Positions 25,828 through 36,964 of a DNA stretch of 64,000 bases are shown piece by piece (within the stretch, counting starts at the first letter, position 1; the number at the start of each line of letters is the position of its first letter). The stretch is taken from NCBI GenBank assembly GCA_004769085.1, contig DUDS01000015.1:124001-188000 (forward strand), in the 5' to 3' direction. The DNA is from Candidatus Melainabacteria bacterium SSGW_16 (GTDB lineage Bacteria > Cyanobacteriota > Vampirovibrionia > 2-02-FULL-35-15). Under the pieces are notes generated by a model, which was not told the origin of the DNA, searched no databases, and worked only from the letters and a program-made list of their open reading frames with translations. Made by a program: the position numbers and the translations under genes.

Positions 25828-27642
25828 TTAAATCCCACTTGTCTTATCCTGAGAGGTTATAATTAAAAATTTTTCAAAGTCTACTGGTTCACCAAAAAGA
25901 AAATTAAGTCCAAACTGTGTCTGTTGGCGAAGAGCATCCCAGTTCACGAGCATTTTAAAATCTTTTGGTCCGACTTTTGCCCTGAACTGTCTTTCAATAA
26001 GCTCAGCAGCTTTAATATTATAAGTACCATAACCACCAAGTGTTACCCACTCATGAAGCTTTATATCCCCGTCAAGCAGCACGCTCTGCATGCCCTGAAT
26101 ATATTGATCATAAAAAAGTGGTGATTTTCCTTTAACAAAACCCTGATTATAACCAAGTTCAAATGAAAGAGGTCCAATTTTATTATCAAATAAAGGCCCA
26201 CCGGTAAATATTCCCTGCAGGTCTCCTGTAGAATATGCCCTGAATGCATTCTGTGTTTTTAGCCTAAGTGCAGTGTTATATTTTTCATTTCCAAATTTAA
26301 ATATTGGCTTGCTTATGGCTGAAATCTGTTCTTCAAATTTAAACGCACTGTTTTCAAAATCTTTTGGATTACCAGCATCTTTAAGAAAGTCTTTATACCT
26401 TGAGGGGAGAATTCCCTGATCACTTTGAGCCCAGCTACCTGCGGTTCTGAAATTTAAACCGGTTTCGGTAAAAGGTAATTTTATTTTTCTTCTATCAACA
26501 AGTTCTACATTTAATTTTGCTAATGTACTCCCTAAAAAACCATTATCAAGATATTTATTATAAGCAGCCCGAAATTCTGTTTTGTTTCCAAATTTCTGCC
26601 TGAACTGTCCAACAAATCTGTCCTTTAATGAACCGTATGCTCCTTCCAGTATTGTACTTGGACCGTAAAACCCAATCTTTTCACCAAATCCAAATTCACC
26701 TTCTGAACCAATCTGCCCAAAAGGTGACAAAGACAAAATATGATAATCAGTAAGATTAAAGTTAAATCTTGGACCAACAGCAAAACCACCCAAAGCACCC
26801 TGTGTACCAAGAATAGGGGCAAGAAGGGGGGCACTTCGCACATCAGGATCTGAACTCACAGTGGTCGTAAATTTGGGCGATGCTGGTATTGAAAAATTTT
26901 TAAAATGAACCCTAGCGCCATATATCGTAAGGTTATTAATCTTTTTTTCACTGTCATAGACTATCTTCTCTGCAGTAACCTTGTATCTTTGTTTTTGGGG
27001 AATCTCATTCCAAGAAGGTTTCTTTCTGGATGTTACAGAATTTTTAAAGCTATAAAAGGTTCGAGGCCGTCGTCTTACACCAAAACCCTGTGCTATGCGA
27101 ATAGGTTCACTGAGTTTTAGCCTTCCCTTTTCATATTCAATCCGATCACCACTCGTGCTGCTTACGGTTCTGGCTTTTATAACTGCACCAGATAAAGTAG
27201 TATGAGGCCTTGTTAAAAGATATTTATTTGAAGTAACATCAAACTTAAATGACTCCCCAACAGTAACAATATTTTGCCTGGTAATTTTTATATTTCCGGT
27301 TGCTTCAATATGCTGATCATCTCCATAATAAATAATACTGTCAGCTTCAAGATGCGCATCCTGATCAACTATATGAGCTACCGACATACCATAGGTTATG
27401 TATAGGTTTTTTTCATGATCATACTCGACATTATCTCCTTCAAGTTCAAGATAGATAGCTTTTGCTTTCAGAGTATTGTCCTGGATTACTGATTCACTCT
27501 GGATTTTTGTCTGTTTTTGTTTCGACTGTTTGTTATTTGATTGTTTGCTAAAGGGATTTTTTAATATGGCTGCATAAGAAGAAGCAGAACAATAAGCCAG
27601 ACTTAAAGCAAATATCAATAAAGTTAAATATAATTTTTTCAT
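25828..27642 (-). CDS. LptD/OstA-like outer-membrane assembly protein (DUF3769-type)
   Basis: A 604-residue secreted protein. A signal peptide (MKKLYLTLLIFALSLAYCSASSYA is its extent, residues 1-24) is followed by a Lys/Gln/Ser-rich linker. An OstA/LptA-like beta-jellyroll segment comes next, around residues 60-165 (YVEYDHEKN-type, then HLEADSIIYYGDDQHIEATG). The rest is rich in alternating aromatic/polar strands like a beta-barrel. Cyanobacteria have a similar LptD-related family, and it points to an outer membrane with lipopolysaccharide or a related lipid. Its end is 3 bases from the asnB end (convergent). Distant homology, so the exact role is inferred. Confidence 0.75.
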   Translation of the reverse strand: MKKLYLTLLIFALSLAYCSASSYAAILKNPFSKQSNNKQSKQKQTKIQSESVIQDNTLKAKAIYLELEGDNVEYDHEKNLYITYGMSVAHIVDQDAHLEADSIIYYGDDQHIEATGNIKITRQNIVTVGESFKFDVTSNKYLLTRPHTTLSGAVIKARTVSSTSGDRIEYEKGRLKLSEPIRIAQGFGVRRRPRTFYSFKNSVTSRKKPSWNEIPQKQRYKVTAEKIVYDSEKKINNLTIYGARVHFKNFSIPASPKFTTTVSSDPDVRSAPLLAPILGTQGALGGFAVGPRFNFNLTDYHILSLSPFGQIGSEGEFGFGEKIGFYGPSTILEGAYGSLKDRFVGQFRQKFGNKTEFRAAYNKYLDNGFLGSTLAKLNVELVDRRKIKLPFTETGLNFRTAGSWAQSDQGILPSRYKDFLKDAGNPKDFENSAFKFEEQISAISKPIFKFGNEKYNTALRLKTQNAFRAYSTGDLQGIFTGGPLFDNKIGPLSFELGYNQGFVKGKSPLFYDQYIQGMQSVLLDGDIKLHEWVTLGGYGTYNIKAAELIERQFRAKVGPKDFKMLVNWDALRQQTQFGLNFLFGEPVDFEKFLIITSQDKTSGI

Positions 27643-27785
27643 GTGAATATTGACAGGTTAATTATATAGCTTGTTTATTATAAGCATGGTCCACAGGAGC
27701 TGAAAAGCCCTTCATTGTTTCCAAAAGCAAAAAAATTTTACCTTAAATTAAGGATCTGCCATATAGGATAAGATACTTAACTATT

Positions 27786-28934
27786 GTGCTGTTAAAAAAG
27801 TTAAAACTTACTGATTTTCGTAATTATAGTGAATTTGAGGAAGATTTTAAAGAGCTAAAGATCATAATTATTGGCCAAAATGCACAAGGGAAAAGCAATA
27901 TACTCGAAGCAATAAACCTGTTGGCTACAAGCAAATCTGAAAGAGCTGAAAGAGACAGCGATCTGATTCACTGGGGGAAAGATTTTGCACTAATTTTTGC
28001 AGATATTGAAAGAAAAGATGGTTCTTCAAAAATTGCGCTACAGATTAATTCATCGGGCAGAAGAAAATTAAAAATCAATGATGTTGCTAAAAAAGCTCCA
28101 CAGGCTGATTTGCTTGGGAATTTTTTTGCGGTTATGTTTTCCTGTGATGATCTATACCTTATAAAGGGTTCTCCTTCAATACGACGGAGTTGGCTTGATT
28201 CTGTATTATTCCAGCTGGATTCAAAGTATCACAGAAGCCTTCATGATTATCAAAAATCAATATCACAAAAAAATGCACTTTTAAAAAGTGGCCGGGAAAA
28301 TCCTATTGCAAGAAAAGAACTAAAAATTCAGACTGAAATCTGGAATGAACAAATTATTAATTCCGGAACAGAGATAATTTATACAAGACTGGAATTTCTT
28401 AAAGAAATAAGCCCTTACAGTTCTGAACTGCTGAAAAACATATCAATGAGAACAGAAGATCTTGGATTAAAATACCTATGTACTATCAATAAGAATGAAA
28501 TGGAAATACCCAACGAAAAAACCAATATTAAGTCCCTGTTTAAAGCTTCTCTTGAAAATTCATTTGAAGAAGAGTGTGCCAGAGGACAATCAGTAATTGG
28601 TCCACACAGAGATGATTTACAGTTCCAGCTTAATGGAAGAGAAGCCAGGTCATTTGCCAGCCAGGGTCAGCAGAGATCAATAATACTTTCATTAAAGCTT
28701 GGGGAAGTCCAGGTAATTGAAAAAAGGAAAAACGAAATGCCTGTTCTGCTTCTGGACGATGTATTCGCAGAGCTGGATGAAAAAAGGCAGGATTTTCTAT
28801 TACATAATCTTCCTGAAAACATTCAGATTTTTTTAACCACAACACACATAAGCGATGTACAGAAAGAATTTATAAAAGGTGCTCATATTATTGAAATTAA
28901 GACAGGTAAAATAGTTCATAAGGTTTCAGCATGA
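27786..28934 (+). CDS. recF: DNA replication and repair protein RecF
   Basis: A 382-residue SMC-like ATPase that helps load RecA at gaps. Visible are LKLTDFRNYSEF at the start, Walker A IIGQNAQGKSNILEAI (about residues 29-44), the signature FASQGQQRS, and Walker B VLLLDDVFAELDEKRQDFLL. The start is a GTG at 27786. Length is normal. It overlaps the next gene (dciA) by 4 bases, and gyrB follows 300 bases later, part of the widely conserved recF-gyrB arrangement. Confidence 0.96.
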   Translation: MLLKKLKLTDFRNYSEFEEDFKELKIIIIGQNAQGKSNILEAINLLATSKSERAERDSDLIHWGKDFALIFADIERKDGSSKIALQINSSGRRKLKINDVAKKAPQADLLGNFFAVMFSCDDLYLIKGSPSIRRSWLDSVLFQLDSKYHRSLHDYQKSISQKNALLKSGRENPIARKELKIQTEIWNEQIINSGTEIIYTRLEFLKEISPYSSELLKNISMRTEDLGLKYLCTINKNEMEIPNEKTNIKSLFKASLENSFEEECARGQSVIGPHRDDLQFQLNGREARSFASQGQQRSIILSLKLGEVQVIEKRKNEMPVLLLDDVFAELDEKRQDFLLHNLPENIQIFLTTTHISDVQKEFIKGAHIIEIKTGKIVHKVSA

Positions 28935-29287
28935 CAAACAGCAACAAAATAAATTACAACAAGCCAAAGAAGCAAAGGCGTCCAAAAAGTAATCTGACAA
29001 AAATAAGTGAGGTTATTCCTGCAGTAAAAGAAAAGATGGGTATTAAAAAACTGTTAAAAATAAATGCAATAAAGGAAATCTGGCCTCTTATTACCGATTT
29101 TGAGATTGCAGAAAATAGTCAGCCTGCATATTTTGACAATAACAACAACCTTGTTATAAGAGTAAAATCAAGTGTACTTGTTACAGAGCTTTCTATGCAG
29201 AAAATAAGCATATTTCAGAGACTTAAGGATGCAATAAAAAATACTGATATTTCATTTAATGACATCAGATTTGTAAATAGACCATAA
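28931..29287 (+). CDS. dciA: DciA-family (DUF721) helicase-loading protein
   Basis: A 118-residue protein with a basic, disordered N-terminal 30 residues and a DUF721 KH-like core: IKEIWPLITDFEIAENSQPAYFDNN and the SSVLVTELSMQKISIFQRL helix. DciA-type proteins load the replicative helicase in most bacteria that lack DnaC/DnaI. The ATGA overlap with recF means translational coupling. The core is short but complete. Confidence 0.85.
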   Translation: MTNSNKINYNKPKKQRRPKSNLTKISEVIPAVKEKMGIKKLLKINAIKEIWPLITDFEIAENSQPAYFDNNNNLVIRVKSSVLVTELSMQKISIFQRLKDAIKNTDISFNDIRFVNRP

Positions 29288-31604
<2,317 letters not shown>

Positions 31605-31704
31605 TTTTTCTGTTACTACCTTTTTAAGACAATTTAATTAAAGGAATTAAAAGTAGAGCTATACTTTTACCAATTCATTTTTAAGACTAAAGAGAAAATA
31701 TTAT

Positions 31705-32451
31705 ATGCCAAGAAGTGTAAGAGTTAGTGGATCAGTAGCACGATCAAAGATACATCGTGGCAAACGAAGAGTTATTGGGAAAATCCCACCTGGAAACAGA
31801 AAAAAAATTGTTCGTCCAGGTACAGTGATAATAAATGGAGTAAATGGTGCAAAACAAAATCACCCTTCGGCTGGGTTAAATGGTGCTCATACTTTCTCTA
31901 CTTTAGACAATCCTTTAACTATTAGTACTGAACCCACATTTTTGCCAAGAGAAACAAAGGATTTTTTATTTGACATTCTTCAAAATAACAACAAATTTCC
32001 AATGAGAGATGTTGAACCAGGGAAAAAAGAAGAAAACCTTTTATTAAAAGGTGAAGCAGCACTTACACTATCTCTAAGTGGTTATACTACAAGCAGATTA
32101 ACTGAAAGTATAAAAGGGATTTTAAATACTGTTGTAGAAAAGCCTATAAATGGTTCCGTTGTAGAACCTGAGCCACAGGTTAGTCAGTTTTCTTTTACAT
32201 TTATCGTTTCACCAAATGCACCTCAGCCTTTAAAACAAGCAGAAAGCAGTCCTCCTCAATATTCAAAAGGAGTTAAATATTTAATTGCTGCACTTTATGT
32301 TGCTTATGAAAATTCAAACAATAGAAATGGAATTGCTGAAATATTAAAACAATATAGATTAAGCAAAGATGAGTTAGTTGTAACAGCAAGAACCTTTAAA
32401 CCTTTTAAACTGGCTGAATTAGCCGATAAACTACCTGGCAACAAAAAGTAA
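31705..32451 (+). CDS. Unrecognised protein with strongly basic N-terminus
   Basis: A 248-residue protein with no family I recognise. Residues 1-40 are rich in Arg/Lys/Gly/Pro (SVARSKIHRGKRRVIGKIPPG), suggesting nucleic-acid or ribosome contact, or a disordered tail. The middle (about 85-165) is beta-rich. The last ~70 residues are helical (VKYLIAALYVAYENSNNRNG, then EILKQYRLSKDELVV). No signal peptide or membrane span. Followed by another unrecognised gene, both between gyrB and prs. It may be lineage-specific. Confidence 0.65.
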   Translation: MPRSVRVSGSVARSKIHRGKRRVIGKIPPGNRKKIVRPGTVIINGVNGAKQNHPSAGLNGAHTFSTLDNPLTISTEPTFLPRETKDFLFDILQNNNKFPMRDVEPGKKEENLLLKGEAALTLSLSGYTTSRLTESIKGILNTVVEKPINGSVVEPEPQVSQFSFTFIVSPNAPQPLKQAESSPPQYSKGVKYLIAALYVAYENSNNRNGIAEILKQYRLSKDELVVTARTFKPFKLAELADKLPGNKK

Positions 32452-32557
32452 TATTTAAGACATTAGCCATTGCCAAATATTTCTGTATAGGTTATATTTT
32501 CAGACAAGTAAACATATTGCTTATCACCAAGCCGTTACAAAGCAGTAACAGTTTTTT

Positions 32558-33196
32558 ATGATTGTAAATCTTGAAACAGATCCACGGACTAAATTACACC
32601 AGCTACAGTCATGGGGAACAACCTTTCGTCATTTAGACAGACATACTTTAATCGACCTTGCAACAAATCCTAATAGAAGAGTTAAAAACATTAACGTAAG
32701 ACTTGATGCAATGTTGTTCCTCAGGGAAAGTGGTTGTGTTTCTTCAAAGGAGGTTGAACCATTATTCAGATTGGTAAAAGACGAAAAAGATTTCCCTATC
32801 TGGGTAGATGCAGATTCTATTGTTGTTCAGGAAGTTACACACGAAAAAAATCATGAAGATTTACCATATAAACAAAAACTAAAAAGAGATATTGAGGAAA
32901 ATGTTGCTATATTAAGAAGTTGGGCTGCTCTTATGGTTGCTGAATTTGGTCAGAAAACTCAGATTTACAAAAGAATTAAACAAGAATTTATTACTGAATT
33001 AAAGGAAATACTTAATAAAATTGCAACTGATCCTGTTTTTGTAAATCAAAATACACATAAAACATCAACTTACTTTAATGGCTTCTTAAAAGCGCTTTAT
33101 CTGGCTGATAAACAGTCTGCAATGCCATTTATTACTAAATATGGGATTGATCTTTCCGATCTGTTTCCACCATACCCAAGAAAAGCAGCGAAATAA
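32558..33196 (+). CDS. Unrecognised helical protein
   Basis: A 212-residue soluble, mostly helical protein with no motif I recognise. The N-terminal half has HEAT-like character (RLDAMLFLRESGCVSSKEVEPLF). The middle is Lys/Glu-rich (KQKLKRDIEENVAILRSWAAL), and the end is Pro-rich (LSDLFPPYPRKAAK). ATG 32558 has no clear Shine-Dalgarno. It could work with the preceding unrecognised gene 106 bases upstream; no evidence beyond proximity. Confidence 0.65.
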   Translation: MIVNLETDPRTKLHQLQSWGTTFRHLDRHTLIDLATNPNRRVKNINVRLDAMLFLRESGCVSSKEVEPLFRLVKDEKDFPIWVDADSIVVQEVTHEKNHEDLPYKQKLKRDIEENVAILRSWAALMVAEFGQKTQIYKRIKQEFITELKEILNKIATDPVFVNQNTHKTSTYFNGFLKALYLADKQSAMPFITKYGIDLSDLFPPYPRKAAK

Positions 33197-33308
33197 GTAT
33201 TTATTCCAAACAAACAATATTTTTATAATTCACTTGATCTTTTATGTGAATTTAGGAGAATAAAACTGTTAGCCTGGTTCTTACTATTTAAGAAAGGTTA
33301 TAAGTTAA

Positions 33309-34316
33309 ATGATAGAAACTTTATATAAAACAGAAACAAAACAGAATCCACTTCTTACAAACGTGAATGGTAAAAGAGCAGTAAAAATATTTTCAGGCCG
33401 GGCAAATAAACCTTTAGCCCAGGAAATCTGTAATTATCTTAATTTACCTTTAGGGAAAATAAATATAAATCCTTTTTCAGACGGAGAATTATATGTTCAG
33501 GTTGAAGAAAGTGTACGCGGTTGTGATGTATTTTTAATTCAGCCAACATCACCACCAGTAAATGAAAATGTAATGGAGTTGTTTATTGTTCTGGATGCAT
33601 TAAAAAGAGCCAGCGCAGAAAAAATTACTGTCGTTATGCCTTACTATGGCTATGGTCGCCAGGACAGAAAAGCTGCAGGACGTGAGCCAATCACAGCAAA
33701 ACTTATAGCTGATCTGTTAAGCCCTGCAGGTGCAAACAGGATACTTGCACTTGATCTGCATGCCACACAGATAATGGGATTCTTTGATATTCTTGTTGAT
33801 CACTTATTTGCAACACCTGTACTTGTGGAACATATAAACACTCTTAAATTAAAGGATATTGTAGTTGTAAGTCCTGACGTAGGCGGAGTGACGAGAGCAA
33901 GGGCATTTGCAAAAAAATTAAACGACGCACCGATTGCAATTCTCGACAAAAGAAGACCTGTAGGAAAACACAATACTGTTGAAGTTATAAACATCATCGG
34001 TGAAATAAAAGGTAAAACCTGTGTAATAGTTGATGACATGATTGATACTGCAGGAACCATTACACAAGGCGCAATATTACTTGCAAAAGAAGGTGCCAAG
34101 GAGGTTATAGCATGTGCAACACATGGTGTTTTATCCGGTCAGGCAAAAGAAAGAATTGATAACTCTCCAATAACAAATTTAATAGTTACTAATTCAATCC
34201 AGGTACCCACTGAAAGAGCTCCTAAAAAACTTAAAGTTCTCAACGTAGCAGGACTTCTTGCAGAAGCCATCAAACGAATTCACCTTGATGATTCTGTCAG
34301 TGAAATGTTTAACTAA
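33309..34316 (+). CDS. prs: Ribose-phosphate pyrophosphokinase (PRPP synthase)
   Basis: A 335-residue class I PRPP synthase: ribose 5-phosphate plus ATP to PRPP and AMP, feeding nucleotide, His and Trp synthesis. Motifs: KIFSGRANKPLAQEI, NPFSDGELYVQVEESVRG, PYYGYGRQDRKAAGREPITAK, LDLHATQIMGFFD, and the PRPP loop CVIVDDMIDTAGT. An N-terminal extension of about 22 residues before the core resembles cyanobacterial versions. It overlaps the next gene by one base (TAATG). Confidence 0.97.
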   Translation: MIETLYKTETKQNPLLTNVNGKRAVKIFSGRANKPLAQEICNYLNLPLGKININPFSDGELYVQVEESVRGCDVFLIQPTSPPVNENVMELFIVLDALKRASAEKITVVMPYYGYGRQDRKAAGREPITAKLIADLLSPAGANRILALDLHATQIMGFFDILVDHLFATPVLVEHINTLKLKDIVVVSPDVGGVTRARAFAKKLNDAPIAILDKRRPVGKHNTVEVINIIGEIKGKTCVIVDDMIDTAGTITQGAILLAKEGAKEVIACATHGVLSGQAKERIDNSPITNLIVTNSIQVPTERAPKKLKVLNVAGLLAEAIKRIHLDDSVSEMFN

Positions 34317-35020
34317 TGTACAAACCACTGCTATTATTTTTTTTAATCTTGTCCGGATTTCAGTTAAAAGCTTATTCACAAACAGGATCTACTGAAAATC
34401 CAGGTGGTATCCAGATCATAGCCCCACAGCAAAATTTAAGAGACAGAGAGCTATCTAACCTAAAGGATGAAATTACCAGGCTTAGAAAAGAGATTGTGGG
34501 ACAAAAAGAAACAACTTCAAATCTTGTTCAAAGATTCAATGAGCTTGTTACAAACCAGGGTTCATTTATAACAGAACTTAGAACTACAATCTTCACTAAT
34601 CAGGATAATAAGTTCAAAGATGCTTTCATCCTGGGTAAAGATGGTAAACCATTTGCTTTTATAGATACAGGCTTAAAGATTTACGAATATGCAGGAGGGA
34701 ATCTTCTCGGATGGATAACCTCAGATACAAATGAAGTAGTAAGAAACTTTGATAATTCAGTAGTTGCAATAATTGAAAGTGATTTTGTAATTGATGAATC
34801 AGGGCACCCAATCGGCTCTATAGAAAGATCTGAAACACTAAAATGGGACAGGGAAAAGCTTTATGGAAAAACACAAAAAACACCTGTTTCACATTTTTTT
34901 GAAAGACCTCAGACACCACGCAGATTTATCCTGAGCCCATACAGATCAAGCGAATGGTCAACACTAAGAATTGAAGATGTGCTTAGCTTCTCTGAAAAAA
35001 GCATTCAAAGAATTAAATAA
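34316..35020 (+). CDS. Secreted protein with signal peptide and coiled coil, unknown function
   Basis: A 234-residue exported protein. A signal peptide of about 22 residues (core LLLFFLILSGFQLKAYS) is followed by a short linker and a coiled coil (about residues 40-85, RELSNLKDEITRLRKEIV). A beta-rich C-terminal part has repeated units: GKPFAFIDTGLKIYEYAGG, then GWITSDTNEVV, and ESGHPIGSIERS. The ATG overlaps the prs stop by one base, so it is translated from the prs mRNA. A periplasmic or outer-surface role is inferred; no enzyme motif is seen. Confidence 0.7.
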   Translation: MYKPLLLFFLILSGFQLKAYSQTGSTENPGGIQIIAPQQNLRDRELSNLKDEITRLRKEIVGQKETTSNLVQRFNELVTNQGSFITELRTTIFTNQDNKFKDAFILGKDGKPFAFIDTGLKIYEYAGGNLLGWITSDTNEVVRNFDNSVVAIIESDFVIDESGHPIGSIERSETLKWDREKLYGKTQKTPVSHFFERPQTPRRFILSPYRSSEWSTLRIEDVLSFSEKSIQRIK

Positions 35021-35057
35021 CAATATGTAATTCGTCTCTTAGAAAAGTCTCTTAAGT

Positions 35058-35063
35058 TATAAT
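35058..35063 (+). promoter_or_regulatory. -10 box of tRNA-Val
   Basis: Perfect TATAAT 13 bases before the first base of the tRNA. No strong -35 hexamer at 17 bases. Confidence 0.45.
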
Positions 35064-35076
35064 AAGTATGCTCTTT

Positions 35077-35148
35077 GGGCAGTTGGCGCAGCGGTAGCGC
35101 ACCTCGTTTACACCGAGGGGGTCGGGGGTTCAAATCCCTCACTGCCCA
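35077..35148 (+). tRNA. tRNA-Val (anticodon UAC)
   Basis: 72-nt cloverleaf. Acceptor stem GGGCAGT (35077-35083) pairs with ACTGCCC (35141-35147), discriminator A. The D stem is GCGC/GCGC with an AGCGGTA loop. The anticodon stem CCTCG/CGAGG encloses TTTACAC, anticodon TAC. The T arm is GGGGG-TTCAAAT-CCCTC with one G-U pair. The CCA end is not encoded. Confidence 0.95.
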
Positions 35149-35159
35149 TGTCATTTCTT

Positions 35160-35247
35160 ACGGCTCGTCACATCTTAGATTTTTATACTTTTCAAGCTAC
35201 ATCACCTAACATTGATCGGATTTGTCCGCCTAAGGCGGAACAAATCC
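35160..35247. repeat. Dispersed hairpin-ended element, copy C (divergent)
   Basis: It begins ACGGCTCGTCA just after the tRNA and ends in a hairpin, GGATTTGTCCGCC - TAA - GGCGGAACAAATCC (35218-35247), with one bulged base. The ends resemble copies A (29299) and B (52015); the middle is diverged. It could also act as a transcription barrier between tRNA-Val and the convergent guaB3, although no T-run follows on either strand. Confidence 0.5.
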
Positions 35248-35290
35248 TCTAAACTTAAAACAGTTTTAATTAAAAAATTTAATTCGAGGC

Positions 35291-36487
35291 TTACTTCCCC
35301 ATGCCAAGTTTTTGGGCTTTCTGAAACATTTTCCCTTCAGTAAGAATTGATGGAGCAATTACAATTTCTACCTGCTGCATTTCTTTTATATTTTGTGCTC
35401 CAAGTGTTGACATAGATGTTTTAAGTGCGCCTATAAGGTTTTGAGAGCCATCATCAAAAGTTGCTGGACCCAGTAATATTTCTCTTAGTGTTCCAATTGA
35501 ACTTACTTTTATTCTTGTTCCTCTGGGTAAAACAGGACTCGGCGTAGCCATCCCCCAGTGAAAACCATTTCCTGGTGCTTCTTTTGCTTTTGCCAGCGGG
35601 GAGCCAATCATTACAGCATCTGCACCACATGCAATTGCTTTGCATATATCACCACCGGTTGACATTCCACCATCACCAATAACATGCACATATCTTCCTG
35701 TTTTTACAAAATAATCGTCCCTTGCCGCTGCACAATCTGCTATTGATGTAGCCATTGGAACTCCAATTCCAAGCACACCACGGCTTGTACAGGCAGCACC
35801 AGGACCAATTCCAATAAGCACTGCACTTGCACCTGCTTTCATGTGTTCAAGAGCAACTTCATATGTTACACAATTTCCTACTATTACAGGAATTGACATC
35901 TTTTGTATGAAATCTCTCAGATTAAAACATGCAGATTTATCATTTGATTTATGTTCAACTGAAACTACTGTACTTTGAACCACAAAAATATCAGCACCTG
36001 CTTTTTCTGCTACTGGTCCATAAATATTTGCCACATTTGGAGTACAGGAAACAGCACAAATTGCTCCAGCAGATTTAATTTCTTTAATCCTTTTCTGAAT
36101 AAGTTCTTCTTTAACTGGTTCAGAATAAAGTTTTTGCATAAGAGGTACTAAAGCTTGATTATCTGCTTCAGTTATTTCTTTTAAAGGATTTTCATAGTTT
36201 TCATATCTTGTATAAATTCCCTGCATGTTTAAAACACCAAGTCCTCCAAGTTTTGAAAGTGCAATAGCGGAAGCCGGGCTCATTACACTATCCATTGCAG
36301 AAGCTATTACAGGAAATTCAAATTTGTGCTTCCCTAAAATAAAGCTTGTGTCACAGAGTTCGATATCCAGTGTTATTTTCCCTGGTGCAAGCGAAATCTC
36401 ATCAAAGCCAAATGTCTGTCTTGCTTGTCTCCTGCCACCTATAACAGTTTTTGCCTCAGAGAGTCTTTTTTCATCGACATTCACCAT
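35291..36487 (-). CDS. guaB3: GuaB3-type IMP dehydrogenase family protein
   Basis: A 398-residue TIM-barrel protein of the IMP dehydrogenase/GMP reductase family. It lacks the CBS pair of ordinary GuaB, as in GuaB3 proteins of cyanobacteria and actinobacteria. The catalytic loop is GIGPGAACTSRGVLGIGVP, with the Cys that forms the covalent XMP intermediate. Phosphate-binding VIGDGGMSTGGDICKAIACG and the family-specific FHWGMATPSPVLPRGTRIKV and REMQQ-type end (NIKEMQQVEIVIAPS) are present. A cyanobacterial GuaB3 has been shown to have IMPDH activity. The last residues and the overall pattern are cyanobacterial-like. Confidence 0.9.
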   Translation of the reverse strand: MVNVDEKRLSEAKTVIGGRRQARQTFGFDEISLAPGKITLDIELCDTSFILGKHKFEFPVIASAMDSVMSPASAIALSKLGGLGVLNMQGIYTRYENYENPLKEITEADNQALVPLMQKLYSEPVKEELIQKRIKEIKSAGAICAVSCTPNVANIYGPVAEKAGADIFVVQSTVVSVEHKSNDKSACFNLRDFIQKMSIPVIVGNCVTYEVALEHMKAGASAVLIGIGPGAACTSRGVLGIGVPMATSIADCAAARDDYFVKTGRYVHVIGDGGMSTGGDICKAIACGADAVMIGSPLAKAKEAPGNGFHWGMATPSPVLPRGTRIKVSSIGTLREILLGPATFDDGSQNLIGALKTSMSTLGAQNIKEMQQVEIVIAPSILTEGKMFQKAQKLGMGK

Positions 36488-36594
36488 ATTAGTGAAATAT
36501 GGTAACTCTTTAAAAATAAAAATTCCAATAATATAGAATTAATTTATCTTTGCAGAAATAAAACTAAATACTAAATACAGAAGGGAAACTCGCT

Positions 36595-36798
36595 TTATGC
36601 TACTTGTTGTCGTTTCAGAAAAATATGATTCAGAATCTCATATACCTCACCGGTGGGATATGCATCATAAAATTTCTTATAAAGGAAATACACATAGTTA
36701 AAAGAAACCTCAGGTGCAATAGTCTCAAGCATCTTAAGGTCATCAGTACCAATCTTTTTTATAAAGTCATCGATTAGTTTTCGTACTGAATAATTCAA
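36595..36798 (-). CDS. Small helical hypothetical protein (TTG start, strong RBS)
   Basis: A 67-residue, mostly helical soluble protein (NYSVRKLIDDFIKKIGTDD... then YVYFLYKKFYDAYPTGEVYE). The start codon is TTG at 36798: AAGGAG stands 7 bases upstream with correct spacing, one of the better ribosome binding sites in the window, and no ATG exists further in. It lies alone between guaB3 and rpoD. I do not recognise the family. Confidence 0.65.
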   Translation of the reverse strand: MNYSVRKLIDDFIKKIGTDDLKMLETIAPEVSFNYVYFLYKKFYDAYPTGEVYEILNHIFLKRQQVA

Positions 36799-36902
36799 GT
36801 GAATTCTCCTTATTAATATGAAACTACACTATGCTAAAGATTTGGTTAAGATAATAAAATATCCCTTTAAAATTAACCAGCCATTGCAAAAAAAATGTTA
36901 CA

Positions 36903-36940
36903 CAAAAAAATATAAGGGGATAGGAAAACCCACCCCCTTA
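36903..36940 (-). terminator. Rho-independent terminator of rpoD
   Basis: On the minus strand TAAGGGG (36940-36934) pairs with CCCCTTA (36919-36913), and an inner GG/CC pair tightens the loop. The stem is followed by TATTTTTTTG. It stands about 24 bases after the rpoD stop. Confidence 0.8.
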
Positions 36941-36964
36941 CATTAATAAAACAATTTAAAGTTC

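Noticed and set aside
26061..26249. Short ORFs inside the LptD-like gene
   Set aside because: Shadow frames of a clear coding gene with no independent start signals.
31648..31669. TAAAAGTA/TACTTTTA hairpin after gyrB as a terminator
   Set aside because: The stem is all A-T except one pair and no T-run follows; chance in AT-rich DNA is likely.
35218..35247. Hairpin after tRNA-Val as a classical terminator
   Set aside because: The stem is strong but neither strand has a T-run; it fits better as the end of the dispersed element.
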